A stretch of DNA of 35,184 nt from Actinomycetes bacterium (GCA_025934435.1 JAICYB010000034.1:1-35184), one strand, 5' to 3'; counted from the first letter of the stretch, positions 16,076 through 24,673 are shown. The notes: generated by a model not told the origin, from the sequence alone. Numbers and translations are program-made.

Positions 16076-17272
16076 ATGGGTCGCCAGGCGTTCGTGGTCG
16101 GGGTAGGCATGACGAAGTTCGAGAAGCCGCAGTCACGGGATTGGGATTACCCCGACATGGCGAATGAATCCATCTCGAAGGCCCTCGAGGACGCCAAGAT
16201 CCCCTACGACGCCATCGAGCAGGCCGCCGTCGGCTACGTCTACGGCGAGTCCACGTGCGGTCAGCGGGCCGTCTACCAGTTCGGCCTCACCGGGATCCCG
16301 GTCTACAACGTCAACAACAACTGCTCGACGGGCTCCACGGCGCTCTTCATGGCGCGCCAGCTCGTCGAAGGCGGACTCGCCGACTGCGTCCTTGCGCTCG
16401 GCTTCGAGAAGATGCAGAAAGGTTCGCTGGGCTCGACGTTCTCCGATCGGACGAACCCCATGGACAAACACATCATGGCCATGGTCGAGAAGCGCGAGTT
16501 CACCGGTGCGCCGGCCGCGCCGTGGATGTTCGGCAACGCAGGACGAGACCACATGGAGCGCTACGGCACGCGGCCGGAACAGTTCGCGTGGATCGGTTGG
16601 AAGAACCACAAGCACTCGGTCAACAACCCCTACGCACAGTTCCAGACGGGTTACTCGCTGCAGGACATCCTCGACGCGCCGATGATCTACGAACCATTGA
16701 CGAAACTTCAATGCTCACCGACGTCGGATGGTTCCGGAGCGGCGATCGTGTGCAGCGAGGAGATCGTCCGCAAGTACGGCCTGCAGGATCGGGCGGTCGA
16801 GATCGTCGCGCAGGCGATGGTGACCGACACGAAGCAGACCTACGACGCCGGCGACTCCATCCATCTCGTCGGCTACGACATGTCGAAGACCGCCGCGGAG
16901 AAGGTCTACGCGAAGGCCGGTGTGGGGCCGAACGATGTCGACGTCATCGAGCTGCACGACTGTTTCTCGGCGAACGAGATGATCACGTACGAAGCGCTCG
17001 GTCTCGCCGAGGAAGGCAAGGCGGGCCAGCTCGTTGACGAGGAAGCGACGACGTACGGCGGCAAGTGGGTCGTGAACCCGTCCGGCGGTCTGATCTCGAA
17101 GGGTCACCCGCTCGGGGCGACCGGTCTCGCGCAGTGCGCGGAGCTGAACTGGCAGCTGCGCGGCCTCGCGGACAAGCGTCAGGTGGACGGCGCGAAGATC
17201 GGCCTCCAGCACAACATCGGGCTCGGCGGCGCGTGTGTGGTGTCGCTGTACCGCAAGGCGGCGCTGAACTAA
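16076..17272 (+). CDS. SCP-x/lipid-transfer-type thiolase (acetyl-CoA acetyltransferase family)
   Basis: The protein has 398 aa. It starts [13 protein letters not shown], typical of the SCP-x-like thiolase group, with nucleophile C83 in NNNCSTGS, then LHDCFSANE near 300 and [14 protein letters not shown] near 340. Such thiolases carry out the thiolytic (or retro-aldol) step of sterol or branched fatty-acyl side-chain degradation. Unlike mammalian SCP-x there is no SCP2 sterol-carrier domain. In many Actinomycetota the partner is a small DUF35/OB-fold protein next door; none is present here, nor any other beta-oxidation gene, so the substrate is open. A strong AGGAGG lies 8 nt before the ATG. 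Confidence 0.88.
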   Translation: MGRQAFVVGVGMTKFEKPQSRDWDYPDMANESISKALEDAKIPYDAIEQAAVGYVYGESTCGQRAVYQFGLTGIPVYNVNNNCSTGSTALFMARQLVEGGLADCVLALGFEKMQKGSLGSTFSDRTNPMDKHIMAMVEKREFTGAPAAPWMFGNAGRDHMERYGTRPEQFAWIGWKNHKHSVNNPYAQFQTGYSLQDILDAPMIYEPLTKLQCSPTSDGSGAAIVCSEEIVRKYGLQDRAVEIVAQAMVTDTKQTYDAGDSIHLVGYDMSKTAAEKVYAKAGVGPNDVDVIELHDCFSANEMITYEALGLAEEGKAGQLVDEEATTYGGKWVVNPSGGLISKGHPLGATGLAQCAELNWQLRGLADKRQVDGAKIGLQHNIGLGGACVVSLYRKAALN

Positions 17273-17275
17273 GCC

Positions 17276-17449
17276 CTACTCGGCCGGTTCGGAGCTGCTG
17301 GTCGGCGCGACGTTGACGTGGACGACGTTCGTCCCGGGGACGTTGACCGTTTCCGCGTGCTTCCGGTTGTGGAGCGCCCACAGGGTCGGCGCCACGGCCG
17401 CGGAGGCGAGAACGAGGACGAGCAGCGTCCAGAGGACGAATCGCTTCAT
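17276..17449 (-). CDS. Tiny single-pass membrane protein, unknown function
   Basis: The protein has 57 aa. A single hydrophobic segment (MKRFVLWTLLVLVLASAAVAPTLWAL) is followed by a short polar, probably extracytoplasmic tail rich in Val, Asn, Ser and Pro. No family is recognised. ATG 17449 is chosen over longer in-frame extensions because the membrane segment begins there and TACTGT lies 8 nt upstream, the same leaderless arrangement as several other genes here. It ends 3 nt from the thiolase stop codon (convergent). It could alternatively be a signal-anchored fragment of no function; the small size limits certainty. Confidence 0.5.
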   Translation of the reverse strand: MKRFVLWTLLVLVLASAAVAPTLWALHNRKHAETVNVPGTNVVHVNVAPTSSSEPAE

Positions 17450-17457
17450 AGCGCGAG

Positions 17458-17463
17458 ACAGTA
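17458..17463 (-). promoter_or_regulatory. Candidate -10 box for the tiny membrane protein (leaderless)
   Basis: TACTGT on the minus strand is followed by 8 nt and ATG 17449, with no Shine-Dalgarno. Pattern-based only. Confidence 0.3.
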
Positions 17464-17509
17464 GCCGAAACACCTGAGCGCAGGCTGAGACCTCGCCGGT
17501 GGCCGGTGC

Positions 17510-17515
17510 TACCGT
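17510..17515 (+). promoter_or_regulatory. Candidate -10 box for the acyltransferase gene (leaderless)
   Basis: TACCGT is followed by 6 nt and GTG 17522; no Shine-Dalgarno is visible. A -35-like CTGAGA is at 17485-17490 with a 19-nt spacer. Confidence 0.3.
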
Positions 17516-17521
17516 GCGACG

Positions 17522-19402
17522 GTGAAGGCTCGGGTACCGGCCCTCGACGGCGTCCGCGGTTTCGCGTTGCTGGCTGTGCTCGGTTACCACACGTTCCCGG
17601 CGATCTTCGGCGGCGGGTTCCTCGGTGTGGAGATCTTCTTCGTCCTATCGGGGTTCTTGCTGACGTCGTTGTTGCTCGAAGAGCACCGTGATGCTCGGCG
17701 GATCGATGTCGTCGGCTACTACGGGCGGCGCATCCGGCGGATCTTTCCCGCATTGCTCGCGTTCCTCGCGGTGCTCCTCGTGGTCGTGCCCTTCCTCGCG
17801 CACGACGACGCCTTCCGTCTGCGTGGAGACGTCATCTCGTCGATCGGGGGCTTCACGAACTGGCATCTGATCGCGACCGGAAGTTCGTACTTCGATGCAG
17901 CCGGACGACCCTCGTTCGTGCGGCATCTGTGGTCGGTCGCCGTCGAGCTGCAGTTCTACGTGATCTGCCCGTTCGTCGTCGCATGGACGGTTCGTCGTTC
18001 GCGTCGAGTGGCCGTCGCGGGGATCGCCATCGCGATCGCTGCGTCGGCGACCTTGATGGGCGTCCTCTACTCGTCGCCCGATCCGTCGCGCGCGTACTTC
18101 GGGACGGACACACGGATCGGAGCGCTGTTGTCCGGAGTGCTCGTGGCGGTGGTGATGCACTCGCTCCGTGATCGCGAACTCCGTCGCGCGACGCTGCTCC
18201 GTGCGACCGGATGTGCCGGCGTCGTCGTCCTCGTCGCGGCCGCGCTCTTCGGACAGGAGACGGCGCGATGGATGTACCCGTTCGGTTTCCTCGCCGTTCA
18301 GGCCGGAACCGGCGCCGTGATCGCGGCGTCGGTGTTCGGCCTCTGGCCGGAGCCGATCCTTCGCCACGCGACACTCAGGTGGTTCGGCAAACGTTCCTAC
18401 GGGATCTACCTGTGGCACTGGCCACTGGCGGTGATGCTCCGTCCGGGCATCGACGTCGCTTGGCCGCGTCCCGTGACGGCTGCGGTCGTCATCGCCGGCG
18501 GCTGCCTGCTCGGCGCGCTGTCCTACCGCTGGGTCGAGCGACCCTTCCTCGTCTACCGGCCGGAGCCGTGGACCTTCCGCGATTCGCCGTTCGGCCTGAC
18601 GTCGGCGACGGCGCTCGCGTCACTCGTGTTCGTCACGGCAGCCGTCCTGGCGCCGCTCCCGACGACGAATCCGATCGAAGCGAGTCTCGTCGCCGGTGAG
18701 CGGGTGCTTCAGCACCAGAACGCGACGCCCGCCCCGTCGCCGGCGCCGGCTCCGGTCACCCTCGTCTCGAACGGGCACACGGTGCTCGCGCAACCGGCGT
18801 CCGCTCCGAAGCCGTTCTACGTACCGAAGGGTCCGCCGCCGGGTTCCGTCGCGGTGACGGCGATCGGCGACTCCGTGATGCTCGGCGCCGTCCCGCAGCT
18901 CAAAGCACGACTCGGCTCGAGCTCGTACATCGACGCGCAGAAGAGCCGTCAGTTCGACCAGGGCGTCGCGCTCGCCCGTTCGCTGCGTCAACAGCATCGC
19001 CTCGGACGCGTCGTGATCGTGCATCTCGGCACGAATGGTCCGATCAAAGCGAAGGACGTCGACGCGATGATGCACGAGCTGCAAGGCGTCGCGTTCGTGA
19101 AGTTCGTGACCATTCGCGTCGACCGTGGCTGGCAGGACTCGGTGAATGCCACCCTGCGCGACGGCGCGCACCGCTACCGCACCGTCGGGATCGTCGACTG
19201 GTATTCGTACTCGAACGGGCACAGAGACTGGTTCCAGAGCGACGGGACGCACCTCCGCAGCTCGGGGGCCCAGGCGTACGCGAAGCTCATCGGGGGTTCG
19301 CTCCCGCCGCCCGCGCCGACACCGAAACCAACTGCGAAGCCGACGCCGAAGCCGACGCCGAAACCGACGAAGACACCGCTTCTGCCACCGCTCAAGCACT
19401 GA
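17522..19402 (+). CDS. OafA/OatA-like membrane O-acyltransferase (AT3) with C-terminal SGNH domain
   Basis: The protein has 626 aa. The N-terminal acyltransferase-3 domain (about 1-345) has ten or so membrane helices, the opening motif ALDGVRGFALLAVLGYH with H23, RRIRRIFPALL and LWSVAVELQFY. A linker follows, then an SGNH-hydrolase-like domain from about 440: block I GDSVM (449-453), an LGTNG block, and block V DGTH (574-577) holding the catalytic Asp-His. This layout is known from peptidoglycan O-acetyltransferase OatA and from polysaccharide acetylases. It transfers acetyl groups across the membrane onto extracytoplasmic glycans; the actual acceptor is unknown. The C-terminus is a Pro-Thr-Lys repeat tail, perhaps wall-spanning or wall-binding. 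It starts at GTG. Confidence 0.85.
   Translation: MKARVPALDGVRGFALLAVLGYHTFPAIFGGGFLGVEIFFVLSGFLLTSLLLEEHRDARRIDVVGYYGRRIRRIFPALLAFLAVLLVVVPFLAHDDAFRLRGDVISSIGGFTNWHLIATGSSYFDAAGRPSFVRHLWSVAVELQFYVICPFVVAWTVRRSRRVAVAGIAIAIAASATLMGVLYSSPDPSRAYFGTDTRIGALLSGVLVAVVMHSLRDRELRRATLLRATGCAGVVVLVAAALFGQETARWMYPFGFLAVQAGTGAVIAASVFGLWPEPILRHATLRWFGKRSYGIYLWHWPLAVMLRPGIDVAWPRPVTAAVVIAGGCLLGALSYRWVERPFLVYRPEPWTFRDSPFGLTSATALASLVFVTAAVLAPLPTTNPIEASLVAGERVLQHQNATPAPSPAPAPVTLVSNGHTVLAQPASAPKPFYVPKGPPPGSVAVTAIGDSVMLGAVPQLKARLGSSSYIDAQKSRQFDQGVALARSLRQQHRLGRVVIVHLGTNGPIKAKDVDAMMHELQGVAFVKFVTIRVDRGWQDSVNATLRDGAHRYRTVGIVDWYSYSNGHRDWFQSDGTHLRSSGAQAYAKLIGGSLPPPAPTPKPTAKPTPKPTPKPTKTPLLPPLKH
19316..19372 (+). repeat. 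12-nt tandem repeat encoding a Pro-Thr-Pro-Lys tail
   Basis: Four imperfect copies of CCGACGCCGAAG plus a partial fifth, in frame, encode PTPK-PTAK-PTPK-PTPK-PTK at the C-terminus of the acyltransferase. Copies 3 and 4 are nearly identical, so the copy number may vary between strains. Confidence 0.8.
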
Positions 19403-19408
19403 GCCGCA

Positions 19409-19414
19409 TACGAT
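19409..19414 (+). promoter_or_regulatory. Candidate -10 box for the gnd-zwf-GH15-pgl operon
   Basis: TACGAT lies 29 nt before the gnd GTG and would give a leader of about 23 nt containing the Shine-Dalgarno GGAGGT (19431-19436). No clear -35 was seen. Confidence 0.3.
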
Positions 19415-19443
19415 GGGCCCCGAGCGAATCGGAGGTCTGCCCA

Positions 19444-20313
19444 GTGAAGATCGGCATGGTCGGTCTGGGGCGGATGGGTGGAAACATGACCGAGCGCATC
19501 CGCGCCCACGGTCACGAGGTCGTCGGGTACGACGCGTTCGCTACGACGCGCGATGTCCCGTCGCTCGAGGAGCTGGTGGCTGCGTTGCCGTCGCCGCGGG
19601 TCGTCTGGCTCATGATCCCGGCCGGTCGCCCGACGGAAGACACGATCACCGCGCTCGCCTTGCTGCTGCAGTCGGGCGACATCGTCGTCGACGGCGGGAA
19701 CTCGTACTTCGGCGACTCGATACGTCGCGGGACGACGCTTGCACAGAAAGGCGTCGGATTCATCGACGCGGGAACGTCCGGCGGGATCTGGGGACTCGAG
19801 AACGGTTACTGCTTGATGGTCGGCGGTGACGCCGGGCACGTCGCCACGTTGCAACCGATCTTCGATGCGCTCGCACCGGAAGGGGGCTTCGTCCATTCCG
19901 GTCCGCTCGGAGCCGGCCACTTCACGAAGATGGTTCACAACGGGATCGAGTACGGAATCATGGAAGCGTTCGCCGAAGGGTATGAGCTCCTTCGTGCGTC
20001 CGAACTCGGCATCGACGTTCCGAACTCGCTCGCCGCATGGCGCTACGGAAGCGTCGTCCGCTCGTGGTTGCTCGAGCTGCTCGTCGGCGAGCTCAAAGAC
20101 GATCCGAACCTCGACAAGCTTCGCGGTTACGCCGACGACTCCGGTGAAGGACGCTGGACCGTCAATGAAGCCCTTCGTCTCGCGGTGCCGATGCCGGTGA
20201 TCACGGCGTCGCTCTACCGCCGATTCGAGTCACGGCAGGACGATTCAGTCGCCATGAAGGTGATCGCCGCGCTCAGGAACGCATTCGGTGGCCACGCGGT
20301 GAAACCGGAATGA
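19444..20313 (+). CDS. gnd: 6-phosphogluconate dehydrogenase, short form (decarboxylating)
   Basis: The protein has 289 aa. The Rossmann motif GLGRMG is at 7-12, followed by [30 protein letters not shown] and the catalytic region [20 protein letters not shown]. The enzyme oxidises 6-phosphogluconate to ribulose 5-phosphate + CO2. At about 290 aa it is the short (GndA/YqeC-like) class, which lacks the long C-terminal helical domain of the 470-aa enzymes; members of this class are often NAD+-linked. It starts at GTG with GGAGGT 7 nt upstream. Its stop overlaps the zwf ATG (ATGA). Confidence 0.93.
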   Translation: MKIGMVGLGRMGGNMTERIRAHGHEVVGYDAFATTRDVPSLEELVAALPSPRVVWLMIPAGRPTEDTITALALLLQSGDIVVDGGNSYFGDSIRRGTTLAQKGVGFIDAGTSGGIWGLENGYCLMVGGDAGHVATLQPIFDALAPEGGFVHSGPLGAGHFTKMVHNGIEYGIMEAFAEGYELLRASELGIDVPNSLAAWRYGSVVRSWLLELLVGELKDDPNLDKLRGYADDSGEGRWTVNEALRLAVPMPVITASLYRRFESRQDDSVAMKVIAALRNAFGGHAVKPE

Positions 20314-21698
20314 CGGAACGAGCGGATGTCCTCGTCGTCTTCGGCGCCACGGGCGATCTCGCGAAGCGTTCGCTGTTCCCTGCCCTCCACGAGCTGCAAC
20401 GACGGGGACGCCTCGACATCCCGGTGATCGGTGTTGCCCGTTCGGAGTGGGACGACGACCAATTGCGCGCGTACGCCAAGAGCTCGATCGAGCAGTACGC
20501 GCCGCACGGGCTCGACCAGACGGCGTGGGATGCGCTCGCGAAGCAGCTGCGGTTCGTCCAGGGCGAGTACCACCATCCGGAGACGTACGAACAGTTGAAG
20601 AAGACGATGGGCGGCGCGAAACACCCGCTGGCGTATCTCGCGATCCCGCCGAGCGTCTTCGACGATGTGATCGAAGGGCTCGCGAAGGCGGGCATCAACG
20701 AAGGCGGACGGATCTGTGTCGAGAAGCCGTTCGGTCGTGATCTCGCGTCGGCGAAAGAGCTCAATGCGTGCGTGTTGAACGCGTTCGACGAGGACGACGT
20801 CTACCGTATGGATCACTTCCTCGGGAAGGAATCGGTGCTCGACCTTCTCGTCTTCCGCTTCGACAACCTGATCCTCGAACCACTGTGGAACCGTCACTAC
20901 ATCTCGAACGTCCAGATCACGCTCGCTGAAGACTTCGGCGTGGAAGGACGAGGCGCCTTCTATGAAGAGGTCGGCGCGCTTCGTGACGTCGTGCAGAACC
21001 ACCTGCTCGAGATCCTCATCCTCGTCGCGATGGAGCCGCCCGCGGCTCCCGGAGCTCGCGCGCTCCGCGACGAGAAGGTGAAGCTGCTCCGGTCGATGCG
21101 TTCCATCGAGCCGCGCAACGTCGTGCGCGGCCAGTACAACGGCTACCGCAGCGAAGGCGGTGTCGCGCCCGACTCCGATGTCGAGACGTACATCGCGCTC
21201 TGCGCGCACATCGACAACTGGAGATGGGCGGGCGTCCCTTTCTTCATCCGCGCCGGGAAGAAGATGAAGATGACGGCCACCGAGATCGTCGTCGAATTCA
21301 ACGAGCCGCCGCGCCCGCTCTTCAGGGACGAGTCGCACCGCCGGCCGCAAGCGAACCACTTCACGTTCCGTGTGAAGCCGGACGAAGGTCTGGGGCTCAC
21401 CGTGCAGATCAAAGAGCCCGGCGATCACATCGCAAGCGCGCCCGTCGAGTTGAAGTATTCCTACGACGACAACCGGGAGTCACTCGAAGAGACGGCCTAC
21501 GAGCGGCTCCTCGGCGACGCGATCGCCGGCGATCCTTCGCTCTTCGCTCGTGCGGACGTCATCGAAGAAGCGTGGCGGGTCGTCATGGGCGTGATCGAGC
21601 AGCCGACGCCGATCCGCGAATACGCACCGGGCACTTGGGGGCCGGAGGAGGCAAACACCGTCCCGCGGACGGGCTGGCACGACCCGACCACCGCCTGA
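20310..21698 (+). CDS. zwf: Glucose-6-phosphate 1-dehydrogenase
   Basis: The protein has 462 aa. The N-terminal nucleotide-binding motif is [10 protein letters not shown] (11-20), with EKPFG at 138-142, the substrate/active-site motif DHFLGKE at 168-174 and [15 protein letters not shown] further on. It oxidises glucose 6-phosphate to 6-phosphogluconolactone, the entry step of the oxidative pentose phosphate pathway. It overlaps gnd by 4 nt (ATGA) and the following gene by 1 nt (TGATG), so the whole operon is probably translationally coupled. Confidence 0.96.
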   Translation: MTERADVLVVFGATGDLAKRSLFPALHELQRRGRLDIPVIGVARSEWDDDQLRAYAKSSIEQYAPHGLDQTAWDALAKQLRFVQGEYHHPETYEQLKKTMGGAKHPLAYLAIPPSVFDDVIEGLAKAGINEGGRICVEKPFGRDLASAKELNACVLNAFDEDDVYRMDHFLGKESVLDLLVFRFDNLILEPLWNRHYISNVQITLAEDFGVEGRGAFYEEVGALRDVVQNHLLEILILVAMEPPAAPGARALRDEKVKLLRSMRSIEPRNVVRGQYNGYRSEGGVAPDSDVETYIALCAHIDNWRWAGVPFFIRAGKKMKMTATEIVVEFNEPPRPLFRDESHRRPQANHFTFRVKPDEGLGLTVQIKEPGDHIASAPVELKYSYDDNRESLEETAYERLLGDAIAGDPSLFARADVIEEAWRVVMGVIEQPTPIREYAPGTWGPEEANTVPRTGWHDPTTA

Positions 21699-23485
21699 TG
21701 TCGTTGCCGCTCGAAGAGTACGCGATGCTCGGCGATACCCACTCGGTCGCGCTGGTGTCGCGCGATGGTTCGATCGACTGGCTCGGGTTCCCGCGGTTCG
21801 ATTCACCGACGTTCTTCACGAAGCTGCTGGGCGACGACGAGAACGGTCACTGGGCGCTTGCGCCGACGGCGGAGCACGTCAGGACGATGCGCAGGTACCG
21901 TCCGGGTACGCTCGTCCTCGAGACGGAGCATCACACGCCGGACGGATCCGTCCGTGTGATCGATGCGCTCCCCGTGGGAGATGAACGCCGGATCGTCCGG
22001 CTCGTCGAGGGCCTCACGGGTCGCGTTCCGATGCGCAGCGTCCTGCGCGTTCGTTTCGACTACGGGTCGGTGATCCCATGGGTCCGCCGCACGGACGGCG
22101 AGATGGCGTTCATAGCGGGGGCCGAGGCGCTGCGACTGCGCACGCCCGTCGAGACGGCCGGCGAGGACTTCGCCACGGTCTCGGAGTTCGCGATCGACGA
22201 GGGCGATCTCGTGCCCTTCGAACTGACGTGGCACGAGTCACACCTGCCCGTGCCGAAGCCGATCAAGGTGAGGCACGCGATCGACGCGACGGAGAAGTGG
22301 TGGACCGATTGGTCGACGACGTGCCGCAGCGGCGGCGACTGGGACGAGGAGATCCGCGATTCGCTCGTCGTGCTGAAAGGGCTCAGCTACGAGCCGACCG
22401 GCGGCATCGTCGCCGCGCCGACGACGTCGCTTCCCGAGGACATCGGGGGCGCTCGCAATTGGGACTACCGGTACTCGTGGATACGGGACGCGACGTTCAC
22501 GCTGATCGCGTTGCTCGACGCCGGCTACGAGAAGGAAGCCCAGTCGTGGCGCGACTGGCTGCTTCGCGCCCTCGCGGGCAGACCCGATCAGATGCAGATC
22601 CTCTACAGCGTGGCGGGCGAGCGTTGGCTCAAGGAGACCGATGTCGAGTGGCTCGACGGCTACGAGGGATCGCGTCCCGTCCGGGTGGGGAACGCGGCGA
22701 GTGAGCAGTTCCAACTCGACGTCTACGGCGAAGCGATGGACGCGCTCCATCACGCGCGCCTGCACGGTCTGCCGTTCAATCCCGAAGCGTGGGAGCTGCA
22801 GAAGGTCCTCCTCGACTTCCTCGAGAGCAAGTGGAAGGATCCGGACGAGGGTATCTGGGAGGTCCGCGGCCCCCGACGCCACTTCACGCACTCGAAGGTG
22901 ATGGCGTGGGTCGGTATGGATCGAGCGGTCAGGACGGTCGAAGCGGGCACCGCGGAGGGACCGATCGACCGGTGGAAAGGCGTGCGCGAAGAGATCCACG
23001 CGGATGTGCTGCACAACGGCGTCGACGACCGCGGCGTCTTCGTCCAGAGCTACGGTTCTCGCGCTCTCGATGCGAGCTTGCTCATGGTGCCGCTCGTCGG
23101 CTTCCTTCCTCCGCACGATCATCGCGTGAAAGCGACGGTGGAGGCGATCGAGGCGGAGTTGATGCACGACGGGTTCGTCCGGCGGTACGTGCCGGACGAC
23201 GAGGTCGACGGCATCGGTACACACGAAGGCGCATTCCTGATGTGCAGCTTCTGGCTCGTCGACAACTACACATTGCTCGGACGGACCAAAGAGGCGCGGG
23301 AGCTGTTCTTCCGACTGCTCTCGCTGCGCAACGACGTGGGTCTGCTCGCCGAGGAGTACGACCCGGCCGCGAAGCGGTTCGTCGGCAATTTCCCGCAAGC
23401 GATCTCGCACGTCGCGCTCGCGATCTCCGCGACGACGCTCGAAGGCGGGCACGTCGGGTCGCATCGTCGAGCGGAGCTCTGGTGA
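21698..23485 (+). CDS. Glycoside hydrolase family 15 protein (trehalase/glucoamylase-like)
   Basis: The protein has 595 aa. The N-terminal beta-sandwich (LEEYAMLGDTHSVALVSRDGSIDWLGFPRFDSP) is typical of actinobacterial GH15 proteins, including the mycobacterial-type trehalase. The (alpha/alpha)6 catalytic domain has GGARNWDYRYSWIRDATFT near 250-268, the catalytic acid in DEGIWEVRG near 385, and the base in THEGAFLMCSFW near 510. Such enzymes release glucose from trehalose or alpha-glucans. No signal peptide is present, so it acts in the cytoplasm. Its position within gnd-zwf-pgl suggests that it supplies glucose to the pentose phosphate route, but no glucokinase is in the operon. Trehalose versus glycogen/maltooligosaccharide specificity cannot be decided. 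Confidence 0.88.
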   Translation: MSLPLEEYAMLGDTHSVALVSRDGSIDWLGFPRFDSPTFFTKLLGDDENGHWALAPTAEHVRTMRRYRPGTLVLETEHHTPDGSVRVIDALPVGDERRIVRLVEGLTGRVPMRSVLRVRFDYGSVIPWVRRTDGEMAFIAGAEALRLRTPVETAGEDFATVSEFAIDEGDLVPFELTWHESHLPVPKPIKVRHAIDATEKWWTDWSTTCRSGGDWDEEIRDSLVVLKGLSYEPTGGIVAAPTTSLPEDIGGARNWDYRYSWIRDATFTLIALLDAGYEKEAQSWRDWLLRALAGRPDQMQILYSVAGERWLKETDVEWLDGYEGSRPVRVGNAASEQFQLDVYGEAMDALHHARLHGLPFNPEAWELQKVLLDFLESKWKDPDEGIWEVRGPRRHFTHSKVMAWVGMDRAVRTVEAGTAEGPIDRWKGVREEIHADVLHNGVDDRGVFVQSYGSRALDASLLMVPLVGFLPPHDHRVKATVEAIEAELMHDGFVRRYVPDDEVDGIGTHEGAFLMCSFWLVDNYTLLGRTKEARELFFRLLSLRNDVGLLAEEYDPAAKRFVGNFPQAISHVALAISATTLEGGHVGSHRRAELW

Positions 23486-24126
23486 ACGCGCACTTCGAGG
23501 TCACGAACGCGCTCGCGCAGCGGACGGCGGAGAAGCTACAAGGTGCGATCGTCGAAACGCTCGCGCGAAGCGAGCGCTGCTCGCTCGCGCTTTCCGGTGG
23601 CCACGGGCCCGCGCCGGCATTCCGTGCGCTCGCCGCGATGCCCATCGACTTCTCGCGGGTCGATCTCTTCCAGGTGGACGAGCGCGTCGCGCCACGAGGA
23701 CATCCCGACCGCAACCTCACGCTGATCGAGCACGAGTTCCTGGCGAACATCCCCGGCGACCCGCCTCGTGTATACGAGATGCCCGTCGACGGTGAGCCGG
23801 ATCCAGACCGCTACGCGCGCGAGCTTCCGCCGACACTCGACGTCGTGCATCTCGGCATGGGTCCGGACGGGCACACCGCCTCGCTCGTGCCGAACGACCC
23901 CGTGCTCGAGGTGCGCGATCGGCGCGTCGCGATGTCGGGCCCGTATCAGAGCTACGTCCGCATGACACTGACGTACCCGACGCTCGACGCCGCGTCGAAG
24001 ATCGTGTTCATGATCGACGGGGCAGCGAAACGCGACGCGCTCCGCAAGCTCGAAGACGGCGATCGATCGATCCCGGCCGGACGGATCGATGCGCGCGATG
24101 TCCTCGTGCTGACGGATATCGCCTAG
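23482..24126 (+). CDS. pgl: 6-phosphogluconolactonase
   Basis: The protein has 214 aa and belongs to the DevB/SOL family, related to glucosamine-6-phosphate isomerases. Motifs: LALSGGHGPAPAFRAL, VDLFQVDERVAPRGHPDRN and LDVVHLGMGPDGHTASLVPND. It hydrolyses 6-phosphogluconolactone to 6-phosphogluconate, completing the zwf-pgl-gnd set in one operon. It starts at GTG overlapping the GH15 gene by 4 nt (GTGA). The stop overlaps the stop of the convergent cyclic-nucleotide-binding gene (CTAG). Confidence 0.94.
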   Translation: MNAHFEVTNALAQRTAEKLQGAIVETLARSERCSLALSGGHGPAPAFRALAAMPIDFSRVDLFQVDERVAPRGHPDRNLTLIEHEFLANIPGDPPRVYEMPVDGEPDPDRYARELPPTLDVVHLGMGPDGHTASLVPNDPVLEVRDRRVAMSGPYQSYVRMTLTYPTLDAASKIVFMIDGAAKRDALRKLEDGDRSIPAGRIDARDVLVLTDIA

Positions 24127-24533
24127 TGGTACATCACGGTGTCGACGAGCCGGCGCGCGAGCACGCGCAGCATCGGCACGGCGATCGCGGGTTGCTGGGC
24201 TAGCAGATCGTCGAAGGCGTCCCGCCCGATGCAGTAACCGCTCGTCGGCGTCTTGGTCCGCACCCGCGTCGAGTGGATCGAGCGGTCGTCGAGGATCGCG
24301 AGCTCGCCGACGATCTCGCCCGGGCCGAGCTCGATGTCGTGGTTGTGGACGGAGAGGGTGACCTCGCCCTCCTCGATGAGGAAGAGGCCGGCGCCGACCA
24401 TCCCGGGCTGGACCAGCACGTGCCCGGCCTCGGTCGAGAAGGGGACGACGATCTTCGCGACGTGCTCGAGGCACGACTGCTCGAGGCCCGAGAAGATCGG
24501 GATCTTGGCGAGGCGCTCGAGGAGCTCGTCCAC
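24123..24533 (-). CDS. Cyclic-nucleotide-binding domain protein (single cNMP domain)
   Basis: The protein has 136 aa: one cNMP-binding beta-barrel (KIPIFSGL, VPFSTEAGHVLVQPGMVGAGLFLIEEG region, then PGEIVGELAILDDRSIHSTRVRT) and a C-terminal helix. The phosphate-binding cassette has GEIVGELAILDDRSIHSTRVR, close to the canonical GE.A...........R form. There is no helix-turn-helix, so it is not a complete Crp/Fnr regulator; it may be a stand-alone sensor. GTG 24533 is chosen because TACCAT lies 7 nt upstream (leaderless arrangement); an in-frame TTG at 24590 would add a poorly conserved N-terminus. It is convergent with pgl and divergent from rimP. Confidence 0.8.
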   Translation of the reverse strand: MDELLERLAKIPIFSGLEQSCLEHVAKIVVPFSTEAGHVLVQPGMVGAGLFLIEEGEVTLSVHNHDIELGPGEIVGELAILDDRSIHSTRVRTKTPTSGYCIGRDAFDDLLAQQPAIAVPMLRVLARRLVDTVMYH

Positions 24534-24540
24534 GCCGGAG

Positions 24541-24546
24541 ATGGTA
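24541..24546 (-). promoter_or_regulatory. Candidate -10 box for the cNMP-binding gene (leaderless)
   Basis: TACCAT on the minus strand is followed by 7 nt and GTG 24533. No Shine-Dalgarno or clear -35 is seen. Confidence 0.3.
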
Positions 24547-24596
24547 GCTGACCAGGGGAAATGTTCGTTCTTCGTTCCTTCCGGGCGCAACGGGAG

Positions 24597-24602
24597 TAAG
24601 CT
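24597..24602 (+). promoter_or_regulatory. Candidate -10 box for the rimP-nusA-infB operon
   Basis: TAAGCT matches the TAnnnT pattern. Transcription would begin near 24609, just before two hairpins, giving an 80-nt leader to the rimP GTG. No convincing -35 was found. Confidence 0.35.
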
Positions 24603-24610
24603 TGTTCCTG

Positions 24611-24637
24611 CGCCGACACGGCGTTTGTCAGATCGGC
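24611..24637 (+). promoter_or_regulatory. Upstream hairpin in the rimP leader with alternative pairings
   Basis: CGCCG (24611-24615) can pair with CGGCG (24619-24623) around the loop ACA. Alternatively GCCGA (24612-24616) can pair with TCGGC (24633-24637). The two foldings are mutually exclusive and lie directly before the terminator-like hairpin. Read by eye, not folded computationally. Confidence 0.35.
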
Positions 24638-24645
24638 ATGTTGGC

Positions 24646-24673
24646 GAGTGGGCCTCGGCCCACTCTTTTCTTT
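24646..24673 (+). terminator. Terminator-like hairpin in the rimP-nusA leader (possible attenuator)
   Basis: GAGTGGGCC (24646-24654) is complementary to GGCCCACTC (24657-24665); realistically an 8-bp stem closes a CTCG tetraloop. TTTTCTTT (24666-24673) follows, the form of an intrinsic terminator. It ends only 15 nt before the rimP start codon, and no plus-strand gene ends immediately upstream, so it would act in the rimP leader. As NusA enhances pausing and termination at such hairpins, feedback on nusA expression is a natural hypothesis. Confidence 0.7.

Noticed and set aside
17276..17590. Longer 104-residue version of the tiny membrane protein
   Set aside because: The upstream extension is polar, overlaps the acyltransferase start region, and the membrane segment with a plausible leaderless start begins at ATG 17449.
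20214..21428. Minus-strand 404-codon frame antisense to zwf
   Set aside because: Shadow of the zwf coding strand; no domain recognisable.
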